Positions 1 through 10,035 of a stretch of 64,000 nt of DNA are shown here, piece by piece. Below the pieces are notes generated by a model that had not been told where the DNA came from, made no database searches, and saw only the letters and a program-made list of their open reading frames with translations. Numbering within the stretch: position 1 is the stretch's first letter; the number at the start of each line of letters is the position of its first letter. The position numbers and the translations under genes are program-made. Source of the DNA: Yamagishiella unicocca (lineage: Eukaryota; Chlorophyta; Chlorophyceae; Chlamydomonadales; Volvocaceae); assembly GCA_003116995.1 (NCBI GenBank), contig BDSL01000010.1, forward strand, positions 1,612,001-1,676,000. Reading direction: 5' to 3'.

Positions 1-326
1 GCGCACCCTCAGGTAACGGGACGTGGGCTCTTTGTACGGGGTCGTATTGCTCGTCCTCCGCGGGCTTTCCGCGCGAGATGAGTGTCAGAAGCCCTCTCAT
101 AGCCTACTCATCTTAGCGGGAAGCGATTAAGATCCGACTCATCGCTTATCAGGATAGCTTCCTCCACTTTCGCCTCTCACTGGTCTTCCGGCACTCCGCC
201 TGAACGGCCTTGGTTCTATGCGTCCTCCTTTAATTTCTCGAAGTAGCCGTTACGTATTAGACTCTCTTGCGGCTCTGCTCGTCCGTATCTGCTAGACCGG
301 CTACTCCATTGACGTGGACTCGTTGG

Positions 327-3300
327 CTACGGGACGTAAAGCTGGTGAGTAGGGATGGTAAACACTCGTCCATCCGCAGTGAATACCCTAGCCAACGTGC
401 CAGGAGCGTTCCAGCAGTCGAAGAAGAAGGGACCCTCTCGATCCGGCGCTAGCTTATGAGCTCGGCGCACTTGTCGGTACACTTTCGCGTGCTTGGGCAA
501 GTCGGGTAGATGATCTAGCCGAGTGTCCTTAACTTCCTCTCCCGCGGCTACAGGTGCCCCTTCCGCCGGATTGGGCTGGAGCGCTCCTCCATCTGGAGCA
601 TCTCCTGCCGCCACGGCCTCCGGCTCTCGGGTTGCAGCGTCGTCCTTCCTAGTGGCGGTGTTAACTTCATTTGCTCCGCCCTCGTCCGCGGTGGTGACAC
701 GGTCGTCCACCTTCTGTCCGCATGGCGCGGCGCGGCGTCGACGCGCATGGTCCCGTACGTCGCGTTCTTTGGCCTGACACAGGTTAGTGTCGACTCGGGC
801 GGCTATAGCTTCCAGCTGATGCTGCCGCTGCCGCATCGCCTCGTAATCGGTGGCCGGCATGTCTCCTTCTGAGTCGGCGGCGGGCCGTGCCTCGACCGTT
901 TGCGCCGTTCGCCGTTCCCCCGCCGTCGTGAGCTCGCGGCCGAACAAGCACAGCGCGGGGCTCACGCGGGTGCTGTTCTGTCGCGTGGCCCGGTAACCAT
1001 AGACGGCCTTGAAAACCTCTTGGTCCCAGTTGTCCCCGGCGTCGTTAAGGGACTTACGCAGTACTGTGAGAAGAACCCCAACGATCCTCTCAGCTTGTCC
1101 GTTACTCTGCGGCGTGTAGGCCGCAGTGCGTCGATGTATGATGTGTTGCTCGGCCAGTAAGGCGTCGAACTTCCCCTCCCATTCTCGGCCCTGGTCTGTC
1201 ACCACGGCCGTTGGGGTGCCATAGCGGGCGATCCATTGTTGGAAAAACCAGCTGGCTGTAGTGCTTGCTTGCTTATCGGGTAGCACTCCAACCTCTGGCC
1301 ACTTTGACCAGGAGTCGACTGCCACGATTACGTACTTGCATCCCCGCGGGGTAGCGTTGTAGGGCCCCATGAGATCCACATGCACGCGTCCCCATAAGGG
1401 TACTACGGGCAGAGGGCGTAGAGGGTGATCCCGTAGCAGCTTGTTCCTGCCAGCGGCGCACTGCTCGCAGAGGCGCACTACGCGCCGCACGTCCTGCAAC
1501 ACGCCTTCCCAGTAGTAGCGTTTGCGCACGAAGTCGTATGTCTTGCTGACTCCCCAGTGTGCCATCTCATGCGCCTCGCGGAGGGCTTGTTCACGCTCCT
1601 CTGCCTTCAAAACTCGGACGCGGGATTGCTTGTCCGCGCTGATCTTGAACAGCTGGTCGGCCTCCATTTCGAACCTCCCCGCCTTCTTCCGCAGGCGTGT
1701 CATCTCCCGCAAGTTCTCTTCTCCGGACTTGGACGGGTCGAGGGGCAGCTTCTTGGTTCGCAAGTACTCGATGAATGATGCGTCTTGCCACACATCAAGT
1801 TCGGCCGGCAGATGGGCAGCCTCTGGGTTGATGGCTGCCCCTTCGCTATTTGGAGAGGTGCTCGGGCTACTGCTGTTCGGTGAGTGGCGGCTAGGCGGGC
1901 TCGCCTCCCGGGGCTCTGGTGATGGGCGCCTCCGTTTGCGTGGCCTCTCCTTGGCCGGCACCGTGGGCTCCTCCTTATCGGGCTTGGAGTGGAGCGGGCA
2001 GTACCAGGGCCCCGCAGGCACCGCCGCCAGCGGGGGATTCAGGCAGAACGTATGCCAGCCGAGCCCGCAGCTTGGTTCATCGCAAAGTAGCATAGTGGAA
2101 CTTGGGCGCCCATGCAGGCACCCTGCACAGATGAGTGAGGGATCCTCATCTGTATCCGTAGAGCCTGAAGCGGGGGCCTCCGCGTAGTCGACCAGCCTCA
2201 GGCTGGTGCACCGCCTCCTTTTTTGTCGGCCGGCAATTGGGGCCGCCAGTAGCGGGGCCGAGGTTATAGTTCGGGGCGGTACCCTCGGCGGACTCTGAGG
2301 AAGCCAGGTCATCGGCTCCTCTACGGGCGCGGGGTCGTTAAGCATTCCCATCATCAGCAGTTCCACCTCAGCCTCCTCGGGTGTACCGGCTCCCGTCCGA
2401 GCTGCCTCGTCGGGTAGCTCCTCCGCCGCCCCTATCAGGTGTCCCAGCCGGCTCAGCCCATCCACGTTGCTGTTCCTGAGTCCGGCCTTGTGCATTACTT
2501 CGAAGTCATAGGCCTGTAACTTGATGGCGTAGCGCGCGAGTTTGCCGTGAAGGTCCCGAGCGCTGGCCGTGTGTATGTATCGTACTGCCATAGAGTCAGT
2601 GACGAGGAGGAACCTCGTGCCGTACACGTAGGGGTGGAAGTGCTTAATAGCCCAAACGGCTGCAAAGCTTTCCCCATCGGCGCTGCTATAATTCAGCTGC
2701 GGCCCACGCATTGCCTTGCTTGCAAACTGGACGGCATACTCCTGACCAGAGTCGTCCCGCTGGGCCAGGCACGCAGCTACAGCCGTCCGGCACCAATCCA
2801 CTTGAATGATAAACTGCCTCTGAAAATCAGGTGCCCGTAGAATGGGCTCCCGCGCCAGCGCTCCCTTCAATTCTTGAAAGGCTCCCTCCTCTCGTGATGT
2901 CCACTTCCAGGGAGCGTCCTTCCGCAGGAGCGCGTGCAGGGGCCTCGCGATGAGACCGAAACCCGGTATGAGGGCGCGGTAGTAGCCGACGGCGCCTAAG
3001 AAGGCCCGAACCTCGCGTAGGTTTCGGGGTGAGGGAATGGCTGCCACAGCGGACGCGTTGCGTGGGCTGGCGGTGATGGTGCCGCGCTCTCCATCCAATA
3101 GGTGTCCCAAAAACACCACGCGTCGCTTCGCGAACTCGCACTTCTTGACAGCCACCTTAAGATTGGCCATTCGTAGCAGGTCGAACACTTGCTGTAGGTG
3201 AAGAATGTGGTCGTCCAAACTGTTACTGAACACTAGAATGTCGTCTAGGTAGACCACTGCGCATCGCTTCCGTGGCGGGGAGAGTGCTGTACCCCCAGGG

Positions 3301-6300
3301 ACGCGATCCGGTAGGGGGTCCTCCAGAATGGGTCCCAGCACCTTCCGCATGAGGGACGCGAACACTGCCGCGGCGCCCTTAAGGCCCATCGGCATCCGAA
3401 CGTACTGATACTGAGCCGACGGCGTAGCAAAAGCCGTGCGTTCCTTCGAAGCTTCGTCGGCCATGGGTACTTGCCAATAGCCCGACTTGAGATCCAGAGT
3501 CGAGTAGTAGCGCTGGGTTCCGCCCGAGGGCGCCACGCTGTCCAGGATATCTTGGATGTGACCCAGAGGGTAACGGATGGCTTTGGTAACCTCATTCACC
3601 CTCCGCATGTCCACGCAGGGGCGGAGCTCGCCATTCTTCTTAGGGACTACCACGATGGGCGATACCCATGGGCTAGACGACGGCTCGATCACCCCATCGG
3701 CCAGCATGCGAGCCATCTCCTCCTCGACTGCGGCCTTCTCGGCCCGAGATAGCCGGTAAGGGTTCTGCGCGATGGGTTCGGCGTCGCCAGTATCGATGTG
3801 CATAGAGGCCCAGGTAGTGAGCCCTAGCTCCTGGTTGGTGATGGCGAACATATCATGGTTGCTCAGCAGGCAACCCCCTAGTTGTTGTCGTTGATTTTCT
3901 GGAAGTTCGGGGTTAACGGCCCCCAGGATGAGGGTCTGCAAAGCTCCGCTGGGAGCGACGCGGTCGGGGGCGCCGCGCGCTCGTAGGCCCAAGGCTTGTG
4001 CGAGCATCATGTGCCCGTCATGGTCTCGCCCATCGGGGCAGGGTATGGGCTCTCCTGCTGGACAGGTTGCTAGCGTCTGCAGTACTGGGACAGGAAACGG
4101 AGACGGCCTAGCGTGCTGCCAACTCCTGGCCGCCTGGTTCAGCAGGGACTCCAATAGCCCCGTGGAAGACTGCCCGGTGGCAGTATTAAGGCTGCCGCCC
4201 CCTTCCTGGGGCGGCGCAAGGGGCCGGTAGGCCGGGCCGCGCTCGGGTGCGGCCGCAGGCATAGCTCCCGGGAAAATGACGGGGTCGTCGCTATCTGATT
4301 CGGTCTCTTGCGGAGTTGGGGCGGGTTCCAAAAGCTCCCGATCCCCCCACGAGCCACTGGTCTGGATCGACTCGAGGCCAGCGACGCTGGTATCCGCATC
4401 ACTCTGCTCGCTACTCCAACTCGGGTCTCCCTCTTCCCCTGCGGTGCCGTGACTCCGCCAGTACATTTCGGCTGACTGCAGGTGTAGCAGACCTTCCACC
4501 GCTTCGTCGACTTCTCTAGCAGCGGCCTCCTGCAACTCCTCCTCCAGCATCGCTACTGCTTGCTGGGCCTGCACCTCGAAGGGTAGCATGCCGGGCTTCT
4601 CGGGGAGGAAGAGAGCGGCGGCGGCTCCCTCGTTCCCTACTGCCGCGGGCTGGTCGTTCAGGTACGTCTCAGCCTCGGACTCAGCGCGGGGGCTGACGCC
4701 ACTCAGGTGGCACGCGGTCTGGCATGCCAGATTCCCTTGCTCCTTAAGGAACTGGATGGGGATGCTCGCCCGGCGATCCTGGTCGTTGGTGTACTCCAAA
4801 CGGCTGTCGGCATAGGAAATCTGGGCCCGGATCGGGAACAGAAAATCCGTGCCCAAAAGCAATTGATAGTTAAGGGCGGTGCTGACGAAGGGACTGAGTA
4901 GCATCGATAGGTCTCCCGTCGATACTTGTAGCTCCCGGGCCTTGCCAGCAGCGCGGCCCCTGTTGCCGTCCGCATTTAGGAAGGTGACGTGCGTGTCCTC
5001 CACGACGTCCAGTAAGTCTAGGCGACGCAGCGTGTCACGCGTGATAACGCTGTGGGAGGCTCCAGAGTCGATTACGGCCGGCACGGGTACAAACTCTCCT
5101 TGACCGTTGGCCAGCAGGATGGTGGTCCGACACACCTGCCAGCGCGGCGGGGCAACCTCCACTGCATGGTAGATAGGCCGCGCGCCCGGAGTAGCTCCCC
5201 ATGCTCTGGAAGCCAGGGTCATAGGGGCCTCCTCGGATTGTCGTCTAGCCTCCGGCCGTAGCGCCTCGGCAGCGGCCGTTGCACGGCCATGTTGGCGGGC
5301 AATACCCAGCACCTTGCTTCCGATCTTAGTGTAAATGCTGATGGGATTGCACCGCAGCGTGGTGCTCAGCGGTACCGAGTACTTGTTGACCTTGCTAACG
5401 ATCTCCTCTGCTATGCGCCTCTCCTCCTCCAGGGGATCGGATGGGACCGCGTTAGTGCGGCCGGAAGGTTCGCCAGGCTGGCGCCTGGGCCGATACGCCG
5501 CGTATCCGCCGCCGCGGGGAGGCGCGGCTGGGCCACTGGCGCGTGGACCCTCTGCGGCAGCTGCTGGAGAGCCACGGGGAACGGCTCCTGAGGGGCGTCC
5601 CTCGGGCGTCGCGGCGGTGCCTGGGGAACCCGCCGGTTCGGGGCCGCTGGACGCAGGGGGGCGCCGGGCCGTCGGTACGGCCGGACCTGGCTGGGGCTCT
5701 GGGGCCAGCTGGCCAGGTGCCGCCGGCATGCGCTTGCGAGGGAGCGGCATCGCGTCGAAATCCGCGACCCGTTTGATGTAGGCTTCGCACTCCGGATTGG
5801 CGTAGTATTGGGCTGGCTCCACCTGCGCTAGGTTGGCGTTGTTGTAGTATGGTTCCGCCGGACTGTAGTACTGGACTTGGGGGCTGCGCTCGAGGAGGAG
5901 CGTCAGCTTAGCCATCTGCTTTGCGAGATCGTCCACCCTGGAGGCAATGGCGTCGCCGCTTGGGGTTGCGGCGGTAGGCCCTGGGCGTGGGAATTCGCGC
6001 TGAGGGCGGCCGCCGGCACGATCGCCAGGGTGCCTGGGCTGAGGTGGTGGCGGGGGCGTGTCGGGCGTCCTTTGACCGGCCGTCCGCACGGGGGGACCGC
6101 CAGGCCTCCCGAACCGGTTGTTACGTCGCTCGTCCTGCCGCTCGTCCCACTGAGGCGCAGGACGCGGCGGCTCTTGACGCGGCTCCGACGCGCGTGGAGG
6201 GGCGTCGTCCTCTTTCAGTACGTGCCGTGACATGCCTTCGCTGACGTAGATGGCATCACGGATGGCCTCCTCTAACGTACGTGGGCGCATCAGAAACACC

Positions 6301-6731
6301 TTGCTATGGATTCGTACGGAGAGTCCTTGTAAAAAGTTATACAGGTGGATAGGGTCGTCGTCGATGTCAACCTCTAGTTGGGCAGCCAAATCGCGGTACC
6401 GATCCGCATAGTCACGAACGGTCTCTCCGCGCTCCTGACGGCAGCGGGTCAGCCGGCCGTACAGCTCCTCCTTGGTCAGGTCGAACCGCTCAAGGAAAGC
6501 ACGTTTGAAACCGTCCCAATCGTGAATTGTAGCTTCAATGCCCGCTTGCCAGCTCGTGGCTTCGTCGCCCAGCCGGCAGGCCGCGACGTCTAGCTTGTTG
6601 CCCTCGGACCAGCCGTACATGCGACCGCAACGTTCTATACGCGCTATCCATTGTCGGGCATTATCTCCCAAACGAAAGATTGGAATCGAATTAACACTGG
6701 AAGGGTGCGGACGGTTCTGAAGGTCGTCCAT
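327..6731 (-). CDS. Gag-Pol polyprotein of Ty3/gypsy retrotransposon, with PHD finger
   Basis: A single 2,134-residue polyprotein starts at an ATG twelve bases inside the primer-binding site. Gag is about residues 20-180 and is followed by a Pro-rich linker. The aspartic protease has DSGASHSVI near residue 553. Reverse transcriptase has its YLDD active site near 1162, followed by RNase H. A PHD finger lies at about 1534-1580: CxxC, Cx4C, WHTFC, then WYCPLH. Integrase follows, with an HHCC zinc-binding domain near 1725-1757 and a DDE core: VDLMGP near 1784, VVTDQG near 1844, Glu in GQAERIVG near 1881. The C-terminus ends in THQLYVP and shows no recognisable chromodomain. Gag and Pol share one frame, so no frameshift is needed. 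Protease, RT and integrase would act on the element's own RNA and cDNA. The PHD finger could tether integration to modified histone H3, which is inference from the domain family. The last zinc ligand reads His where PHD fingers usually have Cys. Confidence 0.96.
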   Translation of the reverse strand: MDDLQNRPHPSSVNSIPIFRLGDNARQWIARIERCGRMYGWSEGNKLDVAACRLGDEATSWQAGIEATIHDWDGFKRAFLERFDLTKEELYGRLTRCRQERGETVRDYADRYRDLAAQLEVDIDDDPIHLYNFLQGLSVRIHSKVFLMRPRTLEEAIRDAIYVSEGMSRHVLKEDDAPPRASEPRQEPPRPAPQWDERQDERRNNRFGRPGGPPVRTAGQRTPDTPPPPPQPRHPGDRAGGRPQREFPRPGPTAATPSGDAIASRVDDLAKQMAKLTLLLERSPQVQYYSPAEPYYNNANLAQVEPAQYYANPECEAYIKRVADFDAMPLPRKRMPAAPGQLAPEPQPGPAVPTARRPPASSGPEPAGSPGTAATPEGRPSGAVPRGSPAAAAEGPRASGPAAPPRGGGYAAYRPRRQPGEPSGRTNAVPSDPLEEERRIAEEIVSKVNKYSVPLSTTLRCNPISIYTKIGSKVLGIARQHGRATAAAEALRPEARRQSEEAPMTLASRAWGATPGARPIYHAVEVAPPRWQVCRTTILLANGQGEFVPVPAVIDSGASHSVITRDTLRRLDLLDVVEDTHVTFLNADGNRGRAAGKARELQVSTGDLSMLLSPFVSTALNYQLLLGTDFLFPIRAQISYADSRLEYTNDQDRRASIPIQFLKEQGNLACQTACHLSGVSPRAESEAETYLNDQPAAVGNEGAAAALFLPEKPGMLPFEVQAQQAVAMLEEELQEAAAREVDEAVEGLLHLQSAEMYWRSHGTAGEEGDPSWSSEQSDADTSVAGLESIQTSGSWGDRELLEPAPTPQETESDSDDPVIFPGAMPAAAPERGPAYRPLAPPQEGGGSLNTATGQSSTGLLESLLNQAARSWQHARPSPFPVPVLQTLATCPAGEPIPCPDGRDHDGHMMLAQALGLRARGAPDRVAPSGALQTLILGAVNPELPENQRQQLGGCLLSNHDMFAITNQELGLTTWASMHIDTGDAEPIAQNPYRLSRAEKAAVEEEMARMLADGVIEPSSSPWVSPIVVVPKKNGELRPCVDMRRVNEVTKAIRYPLGHIQDILDSVAPSGGTQRYYSTLDLKSGYWQVPMADEASKERTAFATPSAQYQYVRMPMGLKGAAAVFASLMRKVLGPILEDPLPDRVPGGTALSPPRKRCAVVYLDDILVFSNSLDDHILHLQQVFDLLRMANLKVAVKKCEFAKRRVVFLGHLLDGERGTITASPRNASAVAAIPSPRNLREVRAFLGAVGYYRALIPGFGLIARPLHALLRKDAPWKWTSREEGAFQELKGALAREPILRAPDFQRQFIIQVDWCRTAVAACLAQRDDSGQEYAVQFASKAMRGPQLNYSSADGESFAAVWAIKHFHPYVYGTRFLLVTDSMAVRYIHTASARDLHGKLARYAIKLQAYDFEVMHKAGLRNSNVDGLSRLGHLIGAAEELPDEAARTGAGTPEEAEVELLMMGMLNDPAPVEEPMTWLPQSPPRVPPRTITSAPLLAAPIAGRQKRRRCTSLRLVDYAEAPASGSTDTDEDPSLICAGCLHGRPSSTMLLCDEPSCGLGWHTFCLNPPLAAVPAGPWYCPLHSKPDKEEPTVPAKERPRKRRRPSPEPREASPPSRHSPNSSSPSTSPNSEGAAINPEAAHLPAELDVWQDASFIEYLRTKKLPLDPSKSGEENLREMTRLRKKAGRFEMEADQLFKISADKQSRVRVLKAEEREQALREAHEMAHWGVSKTYDFVRKRYYWEGVLQDVRRVVRLCEQCAAGRNKLLRDHPLRPLPVVPLWGRVHVDLMGPYNATPRGCKYVIVAVDSWSKWPEVGVLPDKQASTTASWFFQQWIARYGTPTAVVTDQGREWEGKFDALLAEQHIIHRRTAAYTPQSNGQAERIVGVLLTVLRKSLNDAGDNWDQEVFKAVYGYRATRQNSTRVSPALCLFGRELTTAGERRTAQTVEARPAADSEGDMPATDYEAMRQRQHQLEAIAARVDTNLCQAKERDVRDHARRRRAAPCGQKVDDRVTTADEGGANEVNTATRKDDAATREPEAVAAGDAPDGGALQPNPAEGAPVAAGEEVKDTRLDHLPDLPKHAKVYRQVRRAHKLAPDREGPFFFDCWNAPGTLARVFTADGRVFTIPTHQLYVP

Positions 6732-6760
6732 GATGGGAGCGACTGCTTACTAAGCAACCT

Positions 6761-6773
6761 AGTCTCGATACCA
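6761..6773 (-). other. tRNA primer-binding site of the Ty3/gypsy element
   Basis: On the minus strand this reads TGGTATCGAGACT, beginning with the TGG that pairs with a tRNA CCA end, and it lies just before gag. Ten bases (TGGTATCGAG) recur beside the LTR of the second Ty3 fragment at 15101-15111. Both elements therefore seem to use the same tRNA. The TGGTATC start resembles an initiator-Met site, but the exact tRNA is not proven. Confidence 0.7.
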
Positions 6774-7179
6774 CCCGCGCGGGCGGGCCCTATCACCAAC
6801 AACCACCCAGAATTTTTCGCGACTGGCTAGGTTCGTGGCTAGGTCCGGCTACCGCTATATTGCCCAGGGCGTTGCTTTGTAAGAGTCGCCGCACTACGCC
6901 CGTAGAAGACGGAAACGCAGCGTTTGACCCAATGAGACGGACGGTGTGGTATCCCCCTAGCGCGGGGAGTGGTGGTATGTGATCGAGATACGAGAAACAG
7001 CGGAAGACTTGTTGGTGTGTGTGCTCTTACGTGCAGGCGGAATCGCCTATGTGGCCATACGGTGTGGTGGCGCAGTATTTCAACTGTACCGTTACAGATC
7101 TAGGGGTCTTAGCCTGGAGCCCTGGGGGACTGGCCGCAGCGGGTCCACAGTCCACGCCAAGCAGCTCAGCAGGGAGACA

Positions 7180-7330
7180 ACAGAGTAAGGGTCTGTGGCC
7201 CGGAGCACTAGGGACTAGCCTATTGAGGACTGTAGTCCGCGCTGAGTACCTCCACAGGGCACCAGAGTAAGGGTCTGGGGCCAGGAGCACTAGGGACCAG
7301 CCTACTAAGGTCTATAGTCTGCACTGAGTG
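7180..7330. repeat. Two ~84-bp direct repeats between TATA box and primer-binding site
   Basis: The segment beginning AGTAAGGGTCTGTGG near 7184 recurs near 7267 with a few changes. It would lie in the R/U5 or leader part of the element. No function is visible. Confidence 0.55.
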
Positions 7331-7354
7331 ACTCCCAACTGCCTGCAACTTCGG

Positions 7355-7364
7355 CCCTTTTATA
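7355..7364 (-). promoter_or_regulatory. TATA box of the retrotransposon LTR promoter
   Basis: The minus strand reads TATAAAAGGG. It lies about 590 bp upstream of the primer-binding site and just downstream, in element direction, of the tandem U3-like repeats, as expected for the U3 promoter that starts the genomic RNA at the U3/R border. Confidence 0.6.
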
Positions 7365-7389
7365 CCAATTGTGCTGGCCTCCAACTCGT

Positions 7390-7640
7390 ACGACAGGAAG
7401 CTGCCTAGAAGCTTCCATAGTAGGTCCTCCCAGGCCTATGGCCTCGGCCTCACGCAACGGGAAGCTGCCTAGAAGCTTCCATAGTAGACTCCCGCAGGCC
7501 TATGGCCTCGGCCTCGCACAACGGGAAGCTGCCTAGAAGCTTCCATAGTAGGTTGGCGCAGGCCTGGGGCCTGGCGGCAACTTCCTCTAGCTTCTATAGT
7601 AGGTTCGGGCAGGCCAACGGCTCGGCCGGCAACTTCGCGC
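7390..7640 (-). repeat. Tandem ~63-65-bp repeats in the U3 region of the LTR
   Basis: Three close copies and one degenerate copy of a unit built around GGAAGCTGCCTAGAAGCTTC start near 7396, 7460, 7523 and 7580. Each core is itself a near-perfect inverted repeat. They sit immediately upstream of the TATA box in element direction, the usual place for LTR enhancer repeats. The enhancer role is inference. Confidence 0.6.
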
Positions 7641-7664
7641 AGCTTCCCAAAGGCCAAGGGCCTG

Positions 7665-10035
7665 ACTGCGCACGTCCCTACACAATGCGTCCGGACAACT
7701 TATGTGGGCTCCCGGCAATGTCTGCGACACCGCAGCTAGCAACCGACAACCATGACAACAACCGGCTTCATGCACTTTGCGTACTACAAGTGCCAGGTCG
7801 TGTTTCCGCCCCCTCGCCGCCGCTGCCACCTGCCTTCCGTAGAACGCCATATGCGGATTACCGTACGGCGGCGCAGCGGCTGAGGCGCTGCTTGGACGGC
7901 TGTACGATAACGGTCGTCACTGCAGCCACTGCTAATTCTCCGCGCGCTCTTTTAGGAAAGGGAATGGCCATTGACTTTGGTCGGGTAAGCTTCACTCATA
8001 TGCATAGGCCTATGCTTATTGTTGATGCTTATACCTACGTCATTTTTGTCGTTGCAATGCTGGTCCGATCAATACTGGCTACGATTCCGCCCAGTGCATG
8101 GTCATGAATCGCACCACGCCTAAATGATGCGCCAGCGGGGCCACAGTCCATCCCAGGGGGCGAGCAGCGTGTGATGGCGTGGGTAAGTCGGGCCCAACCG
8201 TCAGCCAACAGTTTTGCTAATCATCAAGGCGTGATCTGTCGATGCGAGGACGACTGGACGAATGGGAGGAAGGGAGTCGCGGCTTGATGCCAACGACAGC
8301 GATCCAGGGGAACACAATCGAAGAGCGTAATGGCAGCGTCCATTATTTGACATTACGATTCAAGTTACAAATAAGGACGAAGGGAGTCGCTCGCGGCTTG
8401 GTGCAAACGACAGCGACCCACGGGAAGACAATCGAAGAGCGTAAATGGCAGCGCTCTTTGATATTACGACCCAAGGTACCGATGGGAGGAAGGGCGGGTG
8501 GGCGGCCATGGCTTGATGCCAACGACAGTGACCCATGGGAACACCTATCGAAGAGAGTATTGGCAGGGCTCTTTGATATTACGATCCAAGTTACAAATAA
8601 GGAGAAAGGGAGTCGCGGCTTGATGCCAACGACATTGACCGACAGTGACCCACGGGAACACAGTCGAAGAGCGTACTGGCGGCAGCGCTCTTTAAGATTA
8701 CGACCTAAGCGAGGCTTCCCACAACGGGACAAAGGCTTTTTGCCGATTACGCCAGTGACTCGCGGGGGGGGGGGGATTATTGGCAGCGCTCAGTGCTCAG
8801 CCTGGCTCAGCGTGATGTATGATGGCGCAAGGGAACATTCATCATATGAATGCGTGGCGGCGCTCATTTACACGATGGGTGTACTAAATAAGTTACCACC
8901 CGCGGAACATGTACAACAACTCAGTAGAGCTTCGTCCGCGTCAACTGCAATGCCGTATACCTCGGCGAATGGTGGCAGCGATCTGTATTGCGACCACGTT
9001 CCATCTCCCCGGCATCTAGTAGTTTCTTTTCGACGCGGCTTGGCACGATTGATGCATGGCGTTGACTCACTTGTGCATGGGAGGGCGGTTGGTTGACGAC
9101 GACGCGGCGCTGATGCCATGCCTGTACGTTCATGCTCAGCTGTGGGCTGCCGCACTATACACGGGCAGGGGGTCAGCAGCAACGCTGGGCTGACGCCTCG
9201 TCTGTGTTGAGGTCAGGCTGCGCCCGGCAGTCAGGACGGCTGTCTTCTTCGTACCTGAAATCTTCCTATGCCATACGGCCGCTCTCCTTTCTCTTTCGGG
9301 GCTTGCTGCTGCTAATCGGGTTGCACTACTATCGTGAAGCTCAGCCTAGGAACGTGGACTAGACGATTTTAGTTTGGATAGGAGCGCGTAGCCCGGGTCA
9401 GGGCATGGCTCTCTAGGCTGCCCAGCATTAGGTATCGGCGACGATTGGCAGACGATTGGTTGTTGGTGTTGTTGGCAGCTTGACCTCCTAACAAGCAGGT
9501 CGGTTCGGGTAGGACTAGCTGTCAACGATTGGCTGATCAGGGGCCGCAGATCACGTCGGCCTTGTCCCCGTCTCTTCTAGATAGGTGTCGCCCAGCGTAG
9601 CCCTGTGTAGCCATGGTGTCGCCCCCGTCGGGAAACTGCCCCTCGGTCATTACGCGGCAAGTCCGTGTGGTTTTTTGTGGTGCAGGCCTTACCAAGGTGG
9701 GCGTAATGGGGTGCAACAGCAGCGAACAGAGCCACATGAAGCATGAAGGGGCGTCCTTTCACCCCGAAAAGTACGGAACCTCTAAAAGAGTAATGGAAAC
9801 TTACTAACATCGCGTGTCATCGTCACTTCCCATGGCAGTGCAGAGCATCATGTTATGAATGCAAGCATATATACTCTTATGTAGGAAACCCTGGGCAGTA
9901 CCCTGGACAGTCAGCCTTAGTACAGTACTTCCGTAATCGGTACCCAAACTCTGCACCGGGTAGCGTCATCGAGGTTCCTTTAGGTGCAAATAACTATAAG
10001 CGCTTCAGGAACAATTGAACCGTGGTGTCCGCGGT
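7665..10035. other. Intergenic region without a supported gene
   Basis: No open frame here looks like a real exon or a known family. Apart from the repeat block at 8270-8720 and a G11 run near 8765, I see no structure. The region separates the retrotransposon from the first cyclase copy and should hold that gene's promoter. No clear core promoter was found. Confidence 0.5.
8270..8720. repeat. Degenerate tandem repeat, unit ~100-120 bp, four copies
   Basis: A unit containing GGCTTGATGCCAACGACAG, then GGGAACACAATCGAAGAGCG and a TTTGATATTACGA-like segment, recurs near 8282, 8395, 8514 and 8620 with substitutions and small indels. No coding function is apparent. It may be decayed satellite or mobile-element sequence. 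Confidence 0.65.

Larger units (their letters stand above)
1..7665 (-). mobile_element. Ty3/gypsy LTR retrotransposon, left end cut by window edge
   Basis: A near-complete Ty3/gypsy element is read right to left. Visible parts in element order are a candidate U3 with tandem repeats (about 7640-7390), a TATA box (7364-7355), a tRNA primer-binding site (6773-6761) and a single intact gag-pol frame (6731-327). The 3' LTR should lie at or beyond the left edge. I could not match positions 1-326 to the right-hand LTR region, so the LTR borders and the outer limit near 7665 are estimates. An unbroken frame of more than 6.4 kb suggests a young, possibly mobile copy. Confidence 0.75.

Noticed and set aside
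1522..2187. Plus-strand 221-codon frame inside the retrotransposon
   Set aside because: It is a shadow of the intact minus-strand pol frame and has no domain features.
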